A stretch of 23,829 bases of DNA from Oehlia diaphana (taxonomy: Eukaryota > Glomeromycota > Glomeromycetes > Glomerales > Glomeraceae): contig QZLH01000346.1 of assembly GCA_003833135.1 (NCBI GenBank), positions 68,873-92,701 on the forward strand, in the 5' to 3' direction. The notes below the pieces were generated by a model. That model did no database searches and was not told the DNA's origin. It saw nothing but the letters and a program-made list of their open reading frames with translations. Below, one piece after another: positions 10,510 through 20,561 of the stretch. Position numbers and translations under genes: made by a program. Numbering within the stretch: position 1 is the first letter of the stretch; every line of letters starts with the position of its first letter.

Positions 10510-12338
10510 TACAGTTCCAAAATTAAGCAACCATTTTTTATTATAGAGTTGCTTAATTTCGGGGTATATTTTTTTTTAATAAAAATCCAAAGAAAACGAA
10601 CGTTTTTTTGTAATAAATTAATAATGTTATTACCGTATTTAAATAATCAACTGATCTGTATAACGTGACACAATATTGTGATCGATAAATTAATTGTGAT
10701 CAATTAGTCACGTGCAATCTTGTTTTTCCTAAAACTCTCCACATGATATGCCACTACGAAAAAAGAGAAGTCTAAATAGAGTTGTTAGTAAAAGAGTTGC
10801 TAATAAAAAAACTGTCAAACGACATCACAACTCATATTCTATTGAGCAAAACAGACAAGTTGTTGCTTATGCTAAAGAAAATGGAATAATTAAAGCATCA
10901 AAGTATTTTGAACTTGATAAGAGTATGGTTAGTCGCTGGGTTAATTCAAATGAAAAGTGGGCAAATGAAACAAACCAAAACAGCAAACGTGTGGGTTCTG
11001 GTCAAAAAAGCTTTTACCCAGAAGCTGAAAAGGAACTATACGATTGGATTATTGAGCAAAGGAAGCAGGGATTAGGTGTCACATATGCAATTGCACGAGT
11101 TAAGATGCTAGACATTTTAAAAAAACCTATTATGATAAGTCTTTATGGAAATTTAGTAAATGAATTTAAAACATCAAACCGTTGAACGTCTGCATTTATG
11201 AAAAGACAATTTATCTTGGCGGCGACATATTAAAGTTTCACAAAAGCTACCATCACAAACGAGTGAGTTGCTGAAAAACTTTCAAGAGTTTATCACTCGT
11301 CTGAGAACTGAAAAATTATTTGAGATGTCCAATATTCTTAATATGAATGAAACCCCTGTTTGGTTTGACATGACAGGAAATTTTACTATTGATAACAGAT
11401 GCAAAAAAACCATTCATATTCGCGGAACTGGCAATGAAAAAAACTGCTTCATGGTTGTTTTAACAGTTTCCGCGGGTAAGGTCATTTTACAATCGTTTAT
11501 TTTTAACATTTCTTACTCTATTTTTTTATACTATAGATGGTACAAAATTTCCACCAATTTGTATCTTTAAGGGGAAACGGCTACCACGTGGCGAACAGAT
11601 TCCTTCTGGTGTCATTGTTTGGTTTCAACAAAATGGATGGATGGATTCTGAACTAATGAAGGATTATGTTGATTATGTTAATAATAATCTGGAAAAATGG
11701 GTATCAGTAATTCTCCTACAATGATGGTATACGATTCCTTTAAAGGACATCTTGAAGAATCAGTCAAAATCAAATTTCGTAAAAGGGGTATTGATCTAGC
11801 AGTTATTCCAGGTGGTTTAACTAGCATATGTCAACTATTTGATGTATCCATTAATAAACCATTTAAAGGCAATCTTCATAAGGAATGGCATATCTGGATG
11901 GCAGGAGGTGGCTCCGGAATGACTGCATCAGGTAACTTTCGTCGTGCTAGATTATCTGATGTTTGTAGGTGGGTCAAACGTGCTTGGGACAGAATCCCAG
12001 ATGAAATAGTTATTGAGTCTTTCAAGACTTGTAGGATTTCAACGTCCTTGGATGGAACTGATGATGAAATTACTGACAATGAAAGTTCCGATGATGATAT
12101 CATTGAATAGTGATAGTGAATTAATAATAAATAGCCATAATACTATTGTAGTTTATAATAATTTTCATTTATAATGCATAATAAAATTATTTTTTATTTT
12201 GAATTGTTAAGTTAATTTTGGCAATGATGATTATTTTTTATTACATTTAAATACAGAAGTTCGTGAGTTGCTTATTTTCGGAGTTATTTATTATTGGAGG
12301 TTGCTTATTTTCGGGGGTTGCTTAATTTCGGAACTGTA
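10510..12338 (+). mobile_element. Pogo-like (Tc1/mariner superfamily) DNA transposon, inactivated
   Basis: The element starts CAGTTCCAAAATTAAGCA at 10512 and ends with the reverse complement of CAGTTCCGAAATTAAGCA at 12336, terminal inverted repeats of about 21 bp with one mismatch. A TA dinucleotide at each end (10510-10511, 12337-12338) is the target duplication of this superfamily. The right end carries repeated GTTGCTTATTTTCGG-type units between about 12268 and 12330. The left end has an inverted copy at 10547-10564 that can form a hairpin with the terminus. The single gene inside encodes a broken pogo-type transposase. The element sits in the F-box relic. Confidence 0.87.
10748..12110 (+). 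pseudogene. Pogo-type transposase, broken
   Basis: The first part (10748-11185) is a helix-turn-helix/CENP-B-like DNA-binding region. A TGA at 11183-11185 stands where related proteins have Trp, and the frame changes near 11205 before WRRHIKVSQKLPSQTSELL. The DDE_1 catalytic part follows. The first catalytic Asp is Asn (NMNETP, AAT at 11346-11348); the second is in VYDSF (11733-11735) and the third in FDVSINKPF (11841-11843), 36 residues on. A 61-bp intron (11476-11536, GG|GTAAGG..CTATAG) joins VSA to DGTKFPP. Another frame change lies near 11690-11705 between NNLEKW and ISNSPT. The C-terminus is acidic. The mutated Asp and two or three frame lesions make it inactive. Confidence 0.85.
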
Positions 12339-12601
12339 CAGTATAATTCAAAATGGTAAAAGTGAAAATATTTCATATTATGTAAAAGAGATATGAAAAA
12401 AAGTAAGGGTTAAATATTTGGCTTTTTTAGAAACAAATCATAAAAATGATAAAGAAGATAAAGAGAAGATTATGAAGAAAATAATGATGAGGAATTATTT
12501 TTTTTAAAAAAAATGAAATAAATGAATTTAAACTACATAACATTATAGTTCAAAAATATCATGAGGTTGATAGATTATTTAGTCTTATAACTATAAAATA
12601 A

Positions 12602-13125
12602 ATGAACAAGGTTTTTAATTCATACTGTATACATAGCATGCAATTAGTAATGCAATGGAAGGGTTAAAATATTTCCTAAGAAAAGCAAAAAAACATAACT
12701 GTAAAAACATAAAGGTACATGAATGAGTAAGTATGTTTATTTTTTTCAAAATGCAGTAAAAACATAAATTAAATTGAAAAAACTTTATCATTTGCAGCAT
12801 GCTTCAGTTTGACAATTTAACACATGATGACAATACAACAATCGAGAAATACTAATCATAAATATCACGTTCAAATTTAAGAATTCTAAAGAAAAAATAC
12901 ACAAGGAATATTAGAAGAGTTAAACTATTTAATGTTAAATTTGAAAATGTGACTATAAAGTTAAAAAAAATATTACTTCATTATAATTTTATAATATACA
13001 GTACATATTTGATATAGTAATTCATCCTATTTATTTTTGGTTTTAATTTATAAAAAAGAAAATAAATAGTAAAATAATAGACAAATAAAGAAATTTATAT
13101 TCTAAATATTTGTAAATTTTCTTCC
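12602..13125. other. Intergenic region downstream of kinase C
   Basis: No gene is visible. The minus-strand frame at 12615-12800 is hydrophobic, low in information and lacks a recognisable domain. The right part presumably includes the 3' untranslated region of kinase C. Confidence 0.5.
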
Positions 13126-14807
13126 CTAGTAGTTGTCTTCATCTATAAGAACAAGATTAAAGTAAATTGTTAATATTATTAGTAAAATCAATCATGCAGA
13201 AAGCAAGTTAATGTAAATGAGTACCTAGATCGAGTTTAGTGAAATCTATTGCTTCTATGGATTCTGGAAAATAAAAAATAATTATATTTCAAGAATACTT
13301 TTTTTAATATAAACTAGGATATTAATTACCTGAATATTTTCCAATTGAATTATCGTCATCTTCGTTATCAATAGCATTTTTTGGTTCTGGTAGATTTTTA
13401 AAGTTTAAAAGCCTACTTATGTAAACTGCTTGAGGATTTGTAGTATATGAAAGAGTAGTACTATTATATTGTAATGAAGTAGAAGTAAACTTTTCATTAC
13501 TTCTTTCTGCTTCTTCAACTTGCTTTTTGATTTCACTATCACCACCATTAAGTAATTCATGATATAAATCAAATAATAAAAGCCATAATTCTTTTGCTTT
13601 AAGTCGTTTTGAAGGATCAGCATCCCAACATTGTTTAATTATGTCCAAAATTAGGCAAGGAATTTTAAAATTAGATTTTGGCCTAAGCCCTTGACAAATG
13701 CTAATAGCTAAGATTTTATCATGAGCAATATCATGATAAGGAGGAAGCCCTGTACAGACTTCATATGCAATAATTCCAAGTCCATAAATATCACTTTCTT
13801 GAGTATATTCTTTTCCTCTTAAAGCCTCAGGCGCTACATAAGGTAATACTCCATATACTTGTTTTTCATATTCATTTTGAGAAGATTTTACATTTGCTGG
13901 CTGGCATAATCCTAAATCAGTAATCATAGTAAAATCAACACCAAATCTTAACATATTACCACAATGAAAATCACGATGAATTAATCCTTTTTCATGAATA
14001 GAATTGAGGCCTTGTGCAATATATTTTAAAGTATTCAACTTATCTACCCATTTTATTGAATTAAATGTATTATTTAAACATTGTCTTAAACTACCATATT
14101 TTGCATATTCCATTACCATCATGAAATTATTAGATTCTGGATCTTTAGTAATGCCAAAACATCGAGTTACACAATCTGAAATAATTATAGTATGTGATTC
14201 AATCTAAAAAAGAATCCATAACAATAATAAATAATAGTAAGTTTAACATTTATATTGTAACAGTAGTTTGAAAGTTATATACAAGTAAGTAACTTACTTC
14301 TCTTAAAAATTCGGATGTAATATCCTGAGAATTATGTAAACATTTTAAGACAACTGGAAATTTTTTTTCATTATATAACAATCTCATCCATTGATTATTT
14401 TCAGAATCCCATTCATCTATACATCCATCTTTCCATAATGCTTTATAAATAGTTCCAAATCCTCCTTTGGCCAAATATTCAACATTTTCAAATCTATCAT
14501 ATTCAATCCACTCTAAAATTTCATTACAATATTTAGCTTTGAGTTGAATTCTTTGAATAAACTTATCAACTTCATTATTTCCACTAGTCCAATTTTTGAA
14601 ATTTTGTTGAAATTTACATTGACACCATCTATAAGTAATTTTAGGCTGCTTACAATCTTTGCATAAACCATTCTTTTTATAATGTTTTTTTAATTCTTTA
14701 TTTAATATTAGTTTATCAATTAACAATTTTTGTTCATCTGTTAATTCTTTATAGTCAAAATCTTTTATTTGGTCAAATATATCATCACTGAGCTTAAATT
14801 CTTCCAT
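13126..14807 (-). CDS. Kinase C: TKL-type protein kinase with Cys-pair N-terminus
   Basis: Model: exons 14807-14298, 14203-13330, 13263-13225 and 13142-13126; 479 aa. Donors GAA|GTAAGT, TCAG|GTAATT and CTAG|GTACTC and acceptors TTTTAG, TTCCAG and TTATAG join in phases 0, 1 and 1, matching kinase D exon by exon. The N-terminus has a charged helical segment with LSDD..QIKDF and LIDKLI (6-34), Cys residues 49/52 and 62/64, and WTSGN (73-77). Kinase motifs: KGGFGT (114-119), VVLK lysine 155, HRD 246-248 with Asn 253, DLG 266-268, APE 294-296. These look catalytically competent. After the domain come LPEPKN, Tyr-Ser-Gly, a 13-residue exon and a last exon encoding only DEDNY. No signal or membrane segment. 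Function unknown beyond protein phosphorylation. A T-run/A-run pair at about 14840-14863 lies just upstream of the ATG. Confidence 0.92.
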
Positions 14808-15286
14808 ATTAGATTACCGTTCAATTATGTAAAAGAGGATTTTTTTTTTTTAAAAAAAAAAAATTACGCCTTTATATGTTGTACTGCAGTGATCGACAAA
14901 TTTTAAATCAGCTGATGATCACAAAATAAAATATTGTTACATAAAAAAGCAACCACAAAGTAAGAATATATTTTATAAGTTTTTTTTAAATCTAGGAATT
15001 TAGTATTATCTTTGGTGCACTCTGTTATTGATAATGATATTCTTTTATGGTTGAATATACTGTGATTCAACTAAGTTATTTAATCATTAAATAAATGGAA
15101 GTATAATTCAATATTTAATCTTTAAAGTAATTAGGAAATTTCAACTGTTTGTAAAAAAATTGTAATAAAATCAGAAAATTAATATTTTTGTTTTAACAAC
15201 GTTTTTATATAACATGAACTTTATTGATAATTGATTTGTTTTTTTCTTTTAGTGTTTCAAAAAAAAAAAAAATATAGTATTTAATT

Positions 15287-15323
<37 letters not shown>

Positions 15324-15460
15324 TAGTATTTAATTTTTTTTTTTTTTTTTTTTTTTTGAGTCATTGGCTAATGATGTNATTTCATTATAAAATATAATAA
15401 AAAATTTTTTACTAATAAAATTGATATTCTAATTTTATTTTATTTTTTATAATAAATTTT
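14808..15460. other. Upstream region of kinase C with A/T homopolymer repeats
   Basis: No gene is visible. It holds the kinase C promoter side, with a T-run/A-run at about 14840-14863, and the homopolymer repeat block at 15256-15377. One ambiguous base (n) is at 15378. Confidence 0.6.
15256..15377. repeat. Duplicated A/T homopolymer block ending in GAGTCATTGGCTAATGATGT
   Basis: An A-run, TAGTATTTAA and a T-run occur twice in tandem (about 15259-15303 and 15307-15357), followed by GAGTCATTGGCTAATGATGT at 15358-15377. The same 20-mer, also preceded by T-run/A-run/T-run, occurs at 19618-19637. On the minus strand it contains AGCCAATGACTC, a CCAAT box overlapping a TGACTC(A) bZIP-type half. Confidence 0.7.
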
Positions 15461-16504
15461 TTACAAATAAATTGATGACTTAAAAAACGATTGTGCCATT
15501 TGAGGTGTAATTTGACTGCATGCAATTAATAAAGCATATATTGGATCATTACAAGCATCCATAAAATCATAATTACGTTTAATCCATGATTTAATTATTG
15601 AAAATGCTGTTTCTATAGGGTTATAATCAGGAGAATAAGGTGGAAGAAAAATTACGTGACATCCCAATCCTTCTAATAGCGAAATAAGATCATCATCATA
15701 ATGTATTCTGGCATGAAATATTGAGAATTTATATAAGTTATAATTTTAAAATAATATTATAATTTTACATACCACTTGATCAAGTACAAATTTAACGAAT
15801 TTATTTTTATCACATGCCCCTTCAAACACATCAACTGCAACAAATCCATCTAAAGTAAGAGCAGGCAAGATTGTATATCTTTTTCCTCGTACAAATACCA
15901 TTTTGCATGCACGTATATTTTTAGGAGAATATCCATATAATCTTGACAAACTTCTCTCATCCTTAGCACTTTCATCAATAAAGATTAATTGATTTGGAGT
16001 ATAATGCTCACCAATAATCCCTAAATAATGTGCACGCATAATTTCACTTCTCTCATATGCTTCTTTTTGTAACTTTATAAAAAAAAAAAAAAATTATAAT
16101 TAGAATATGCAGTTTCTAATTTTTTTCTGAAAATAAAATTTTCAATACCTTTTTTCTAGTAATTCCTAAATAATGAAGTGATCTCCAGAGTGTTGCAATA
16201 GAAGCTCTTTTTCCTGTAAGATTTTCCATCTCACTCACCAACTCATCTAAATACCAGTTAACTTTATCTCTAATGAGATTTTGGAGTACTGTATATACAT
16301 ATCATTTCTACTGAACAGCTTTCTTCTTCCAGAAATCCCTTTATATGGATTGGTAACACACGCCCATTTTTCATAAATATTTATTATTCTAGTTACAGAA
16401 GACTTACTCATATATAATGTATTAGCAATATCTATAATAGAGAAACCATCAGTATATAAATATACTACTCTCCATCGTAAATCCTCACTAAATTCTTTAG
16501 GCAT
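15461..16504 (-). pseudogene. Tc1/mariner-type (DDE) transposase, broken
   Basis: The ATG at 16504 opens a helix-turn-helix region (MPKEFSEDLRWRVV, then SKSSVTRIINIYEKW). A frameshift near 16289-16296 moves the frame to VLQNLIRDKVNWYLDELVSEM and LWRSLHYLGITRKK. An intron at 16148-16073 (AAG|GTATTG..ATAAAG) leads to LQKEAYERSEIMRAHYLG. The first catalytic Asp is in FIDESAKDER (15973-15971) and the final Glu in SPDYNPIE (15613-15611). The stretch that should carry the middle Asp, between FVLDQV and ARIHYDDD, is replaced by AT-rich sequence, and no choice of donor and acceptor there keeps the frame open. I found no terminal inverted repeats. Inactive remnant between kinase C and the F-box gene. 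Confidence 0.82.
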
Positions 16505-18011
16505 GAGGTATTTCTATTTATAAATAAGATAAAATTTTAGTTGAATAAGCAGAAATAATCATAAATATAGTATAGAACCTAATGTTGAAGTAAATCTAAC
16601 AAATGGAAGTGAAATACATACACAAGGTCTTTTCTATCAAGAAATAAATATTTCAGTTCAAAACTTTAGTTGAATAAGCATTATAATTGTAGTGATTTCA
16701 ATATATAATGTGGACCGAATGTTGAATCGCTAGTAATCTTCTAATAAATAGAAAAAAAAATCAAAGAAAGTACAAAAACATACGCGTTATAACTCAATCA
16801 TCATGCGTAATACAAAAAATTTGCATGTTGATAAGCAAAGCATAAAGTTTTATATGTACTACTTTACAAAATCATGAGTTTTCGCCAATTTTATTATAAT
16901 TGATCGACATAGTGCAGATTCAACCAAATTGAAAATGGCGATAATACAGAAATAATTTCATTAAATTAGACAAATTCATAATTTTTTATTCAGGTTATAT
17001 ATTAAATTAACGCTGATAATTTATCGCTGATGTTAAAAAAAAGTTTGATAATAAAAAATTGACAAATCTGCAAATTAAAAAAAAATTAATAATGACACGC
17101 GTTAAAGCATTAATTATTGAACTTAATAATATAAGTTTCAACATTACGTAAAGGAAACTGAACTACTGCAATGTATGTAAAGTTACAAAAAAAAAGAGTC
17201 TGCTGAAAATTGAAATTAACTAATCGTAATTTTTAGTTATAACTTTCCATATTACAGTATAAATGATTATAACGACAATGATTTTATTATAATGATTTTT
17301 GTTGTTATTCTTAGGACAATATCAAGCGAATTATTAATTAAATTTATATATTCACTAAATTCTAAGTTCATTGTGTAAATATGCATCCGGGTATACAGTA
17401 ATATCATTATCAGTTATATCAACAATATAGTGCTATAAACATTTTTGTAATATATTTTATCTTTTTAAAAAGCACTTCAATATAGTTTTCTATGCAATAA
17501 ATACAATTTAAATTATACTAAAAATGATAAATTTAATTGGCATAGGATTAGGTTTTAATCCATTTACATTCCGTTTTATTATAACTAATACTACAAATAT
17601 CGATAATGATAATGAATTTGAAAAATCTGAGTATGTCTGAATGTTACATTATTATGTATGGAAGTATTCTAGATTTTCTCATGGAATTTTAGAATTTATC
17701 GTATGTAGTATTACATGAAAATATATTTAAATAGTACTTTATTGAAAGAACACAATTATGAAATTGATGGAAAATACAAATTAACGAGAAAGAAAAATAG
17801 AAAAAATGTGAAGCCATTATCTATAACAAAAATGTACATACTATGTAAAGTAAAAAAAAATTAATAATTTCACATTACAAATTTGTGGTTTTGAACACTA
17901 AATATTAACAAAATCTCGCTATTTTCATTATTTTCCGTTAAGTTACTATTATATATGTCAAAAAAAAAAACCTCAAATTAAACAAAAAAAAAGACAAAAT
18001 AATTAATTTTC
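16505..18011. other. AT-rich intergenic region
   Basis: No convincing gene in 1.5 kb. Two diverged direct copies share TTTAGTTGAATAAGCA (16536-16551 and about 16666-16681) and an AATGTTGAA word 30-45 bases later, suggesting an old tandem duplication of about 130 bp. A 38-codon frame at 17524-17640 (+, contains GFNPFTFRFIITNTT) looks protein-like but has no supporting context. The right end is the 3' flank of the F-box-like gene. Confidence 0.5.
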
Positions 18012-19536
18012 TTAAATCCATTTAAAATCTTCCAAAGAATTGTTATAACAATCTTTAAATTGTAATAACATAGGAGCTCTATCTTTCCATTTATCAAAAA
18101 ATAATTGCGTTAATTCTAATTCATTTAATATCTGAGAAATATTAAATTTAAACCTAAACAAATTATTTGGAGATGATTCAGCTAATATTATGAATACATT
18201 CTCCCAATAAAAATCTTCATTTAAATCAACAAGAATAAATAATCCCCTTAAATATTGACAATTAATTAATAATTTCTTTAATTCCAAAATATTAGGATTT
18301 CTAAATAATAATTTAAGATATTTCAAGTTTGGACATTTGTTATAAATAATCTGAATAATTCTTCTATTATCAATCACATCATGACTTACGCAATCAGTCT
18401 TTATTTCAATAAGGGATTCACTTGCATTTTCAATTAAACTTATTAGAACATTGATTGGAATATTACTAACTTCTATAATTTGTAAATGAGGTAAAGAAAA
18501 ATTTTGTAAACAATCCCATTTCATGGTATGAGTTTCTGTTTCATCAACTAATTCTAATTTTTTTAAGTTTACAAAAAATGAAAGAAATCTTGTGATAGGT
18601 GGTTTGGTTAATTTAATATATTTTATAGTACTTGCATGTTTGGCTAATGAATTTTCAAGAATTCTATAGATTCCATCATTATATTTTAAATGATTTGAAT
18701 AATTAGAATAATGAGAATAATTGATATAAGTGGAATAAGTGGGATAGTAAGAATAACTAGGATAATTTGAATAATTAAGATAATTTGAATAATTTGGATA
18801 ATTGGAATAATTTGAAAAATTAGGATAATTAGAATAATTAGGAAGATTGTGATAATTAGGAAAAGTGGAATATTTTGGATAATTTTTCAAAAAATAGACG
18901 GTAACTAAATTTTTAAGGGAATCAATTAATTTAGTAATATGAATATAATTATTGTTATGTTCTTCAACAATAATTTCTAATTCATTAATTGATTTACATG
19001 TTTCTGTTAACCAAACTAAAATATTACTATTTATTACAGTACTACAACTAAGAAATTTTATTTCTGAAAAACATCTTTTTGCTTCAGGAAAAAGATGTAT
19101 AGGAATTCCAGATTGTTGAGGTATATAGAGGTGTGTAAATTTTGTATTTTCATTAATAAAAAGATCATAAATTTCAAATTTAATTTTGAAATTTTCATCA
19201 ATAGTATAAATTATTCTATCAATTGCATTTAAATTATTTAAATCTAAATGTTTACAAAAATTAATATAATTAAAAAAAGGTTTTTTATAAGAATTTATTG
19301 GTAAATCAAGATTTTTTAATTTATTTCTTGATTCTTTTGATAAATGTGAAAAAATTACTTTTATTAATAATTTATCTATTTTATATGGATAATTTAAAGG
19401 TTTCCAAGGATTTTTCCATAATATTGGAACAATTATTTCACAAAAATTTCTATTAACTAAAAGAAGTGAAAAAAGTGTCTTTTTATCATTTTGTAATTCT
19501 TTTGATATCAAATAAAGAATATCTGTGTTTAATTTA

Positions 19537-19541
<5 letters not shown>
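18012..19541 (-). CDS. F-box-like protein with leucine-rich region and Asn-Tyr-Ser/Pro triplet array
   Basis: A single-exon gene of 509 aa. Residues 1-47 fit an F-box: LNTDILYLISKEL, LFSLLLVNRNFCEIIVPILW. Such domains bind Skp1 in SCF ubiquitin ligases, and the rest of the protein selects the target. Diverged leucine-rich segments follow (about 60-215 and 295-500), such as LKNLDLPI, CPNLKYLKLLF and CQYLRGLFILV. This N-terminal F-box plus degenerate LRR layout is common in Glomeromycotina. Residues about 220-288 are a low-complexity array of Asn-Tyr-(Ser/Pro) triplets inserted between the leucine-rich parts, which is unusual. The ATG lies directly after a long A-run on the coding strand, with AGCCAATGACTC about 80 bases upstream. 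No membrane segment. Substrate unknown. Confidence 0.85.
18676..18884 (-). repeat. In-frame 9-bp tandem repeat in the F-box-like gene
   Basis: About 23 units of roughly AATTATTCN (Asn-Tyr-Ser/Pro), read on the minus strand, encode residues about 220-288. The units are diverged (Phe for Tyr; His, Thr or Leu at other positions) but length always stays a multiple of three, so the frame is preserved. Slippage is the likely origin. Confidence 0.9.
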
Positions 19542-19579
<38 letters not shown>

Positions 19580-19617
19580 TTTTATTTTTTATTTTTTTTT
19601 TTTTTTTTTTTTTTTTT

Positions 19618-19637
19618 GAGTCATTGGCTAATGATGT
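19618..19637 (-). promoter_or_regulatory. Possible CCAAT / bZIP composite site upstream of the F-box-like gene
   Basis: Read on the coding strand this is ACATCATTAGCCAATGACTC followed by an A-run, 77 bases before the ATG. It contains a CCAAT box and a TGACTCA-like core (Gcn4/AP-1 type). The same 20 bases occur at 15358-15377, where they lie downstream of a transposase relic, so it could equally be a dispersed repeat end rather than a promoter element. Confidence 0.35.
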
Positions 19638-20332
19638 AAAATGTTTCTAAAATATTGTAACTCAATAAATTTTGTGCTCAAAATATTATGAATAAAACAA
19701 AAAATAAATTTATTTCTAGTAAAATAAAAATTTTAAAATACATAATTTACTAAATAATATTATTAAAATTTATTCCAAAAAGTAATAAAACATAAATTAA
19801 ATAATTCTTGCAATTATGATGTAGTGGCATGTCCAAACTATAGAATTCTAAGGAGGGATACAACAAAAGAATACTAAAGGATTAAAATAAATTTAAAGTT
19901 GTAGTTGTGGTGCAGCATATTGCTGTAATAAGCAACAATCGTGTATTAAGATTTTCACGACTTCTTAATAATAGGTGGGTTTTGATTTACTATTAAAATA
20001 AAGTTAGATTAAACTTTTTTATATTATGAGTAATTAACGTAAAGTCTATTAAAATTTACAATTTTTGATATAAAAATTTATAACATTTTGACTACAATTA
20101 TATGAATTTAATGAAATATAAAAATAAAATAATTTTTAAAAAATAAAAAAAAATGGTTCTTTATAAACTTACTTACGTACCTTATAAAAAATGTTTTGAA
20201 TTCATTGATTAATCATTGGTAATGTGCTACAACATCCTAGAGATGCTGGATAAAATACCTTATAATGTGAACAATACCGAGTGGACTTTGGCGTGTTATT
20301 CTTAACAGAGATTATGATACATGAAAACATGA

Positions 20333-20359
20333 GATGATGATGATGATGATGATGATGAT
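20333..20359. repeat. (GAT)9 microsatellite
   Basis: Nine uninterrupted GAT units in the non-coding region about 200 bases upstream of kinase D. Confidence 0.95.
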
Positions 20360-20561
20360 TGTACTGACACTACATTAAGAGCGTGTGTTATTTTAACTAG
20401 TCTTTTTTGATAATTTTGTTGCCGATCTTGAAATCATTGCAACATAAAATAACGTTTCACCACTATTTTTTTTTTCTCTTACTTTTTATTATTATTATTT
20501 TTTTTTGTAGTTTTTATATACGAATTAATAACTTATTTTTGTTTAATAAATTATTTATTAA

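Larger units (their letters stand above)
10269..12601 (+). pseudogene. Relic of an F-box/LRR-type gene split by a transposon
   Basis: Two coding-like pieces flank the pogo-like element. The 5' piece (10269-10509) reads through words such as LKNLGQVLPYKLEYLCF, then a TGA at 10434-10436, then DNILKNSQNTFIEKLLIRN. The 3' piece (12339-12601) gives QNGKSENISYYVKE, then KVRVKYLAFLETNHKND, and in a shifted frame FKLHNIIVQKYHEVDRLF, ending in TAA at 12599-12601. The wording resembles the C-terminal leucine-rich part of the large F-box-like families in Rhizophagus; that assignment is from memory of the family. No start or F-box was found upstream. Stops, frameshifts and the insertion show it is dead. 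Confidence 0.6.
19542..20561. other. Divergent intergenic region between the F-box-like gene and kinase D
   Basis: No complete gene. It should hold both promoters, since the genes point away from each other. The F-box side (19542-19617) is T-run/A-run/T-run. The kinase D side has pyrimidine-rich and ATT-repeat sequence at about 20464-20512, ending TTTTGTAG about 50 bases before the ATG, which could be a 5' UTR intron acceptor. A short protein-like frame from 20246 (MLDKIPYNVNNTEWTLAC) has no context. Confidence 0.5.

Noticed and set aside
11876..12103. Minus-strand frame of 75 codons
   Set aside because: Antisense shadow of the pogo transposase C-terminus.
12615..12800. Minus-strand hydrophobic 61-codon frame
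   Set aside because: Phe/Leu/Ile/Cys-rich as any frame through AT-rich DNA would be; no supporting signal.
13417..13623. Minus-strand frame of 68 codons
   Set aside because: Alternate-frame shadow inside kinase C exon 2.
14004..14207. Plus-strand frame of 67 codons
   Set aside because: Antisense to the start of kinase C exon 2.
17524..17640. 38-codon plus-strand frame with GFNPFTFRFIITNTT
   Set aside because: It looks protein-like but is short, isolated and without splice partners; kept only as a note in the intergenic entry.
20333..20359. (GAT)9 as a possible CRISPR-like or coding repeat
   Set aside because: Simple trinucleotide microsatellite in non-coding DNA; no spacers and no open gene around it.
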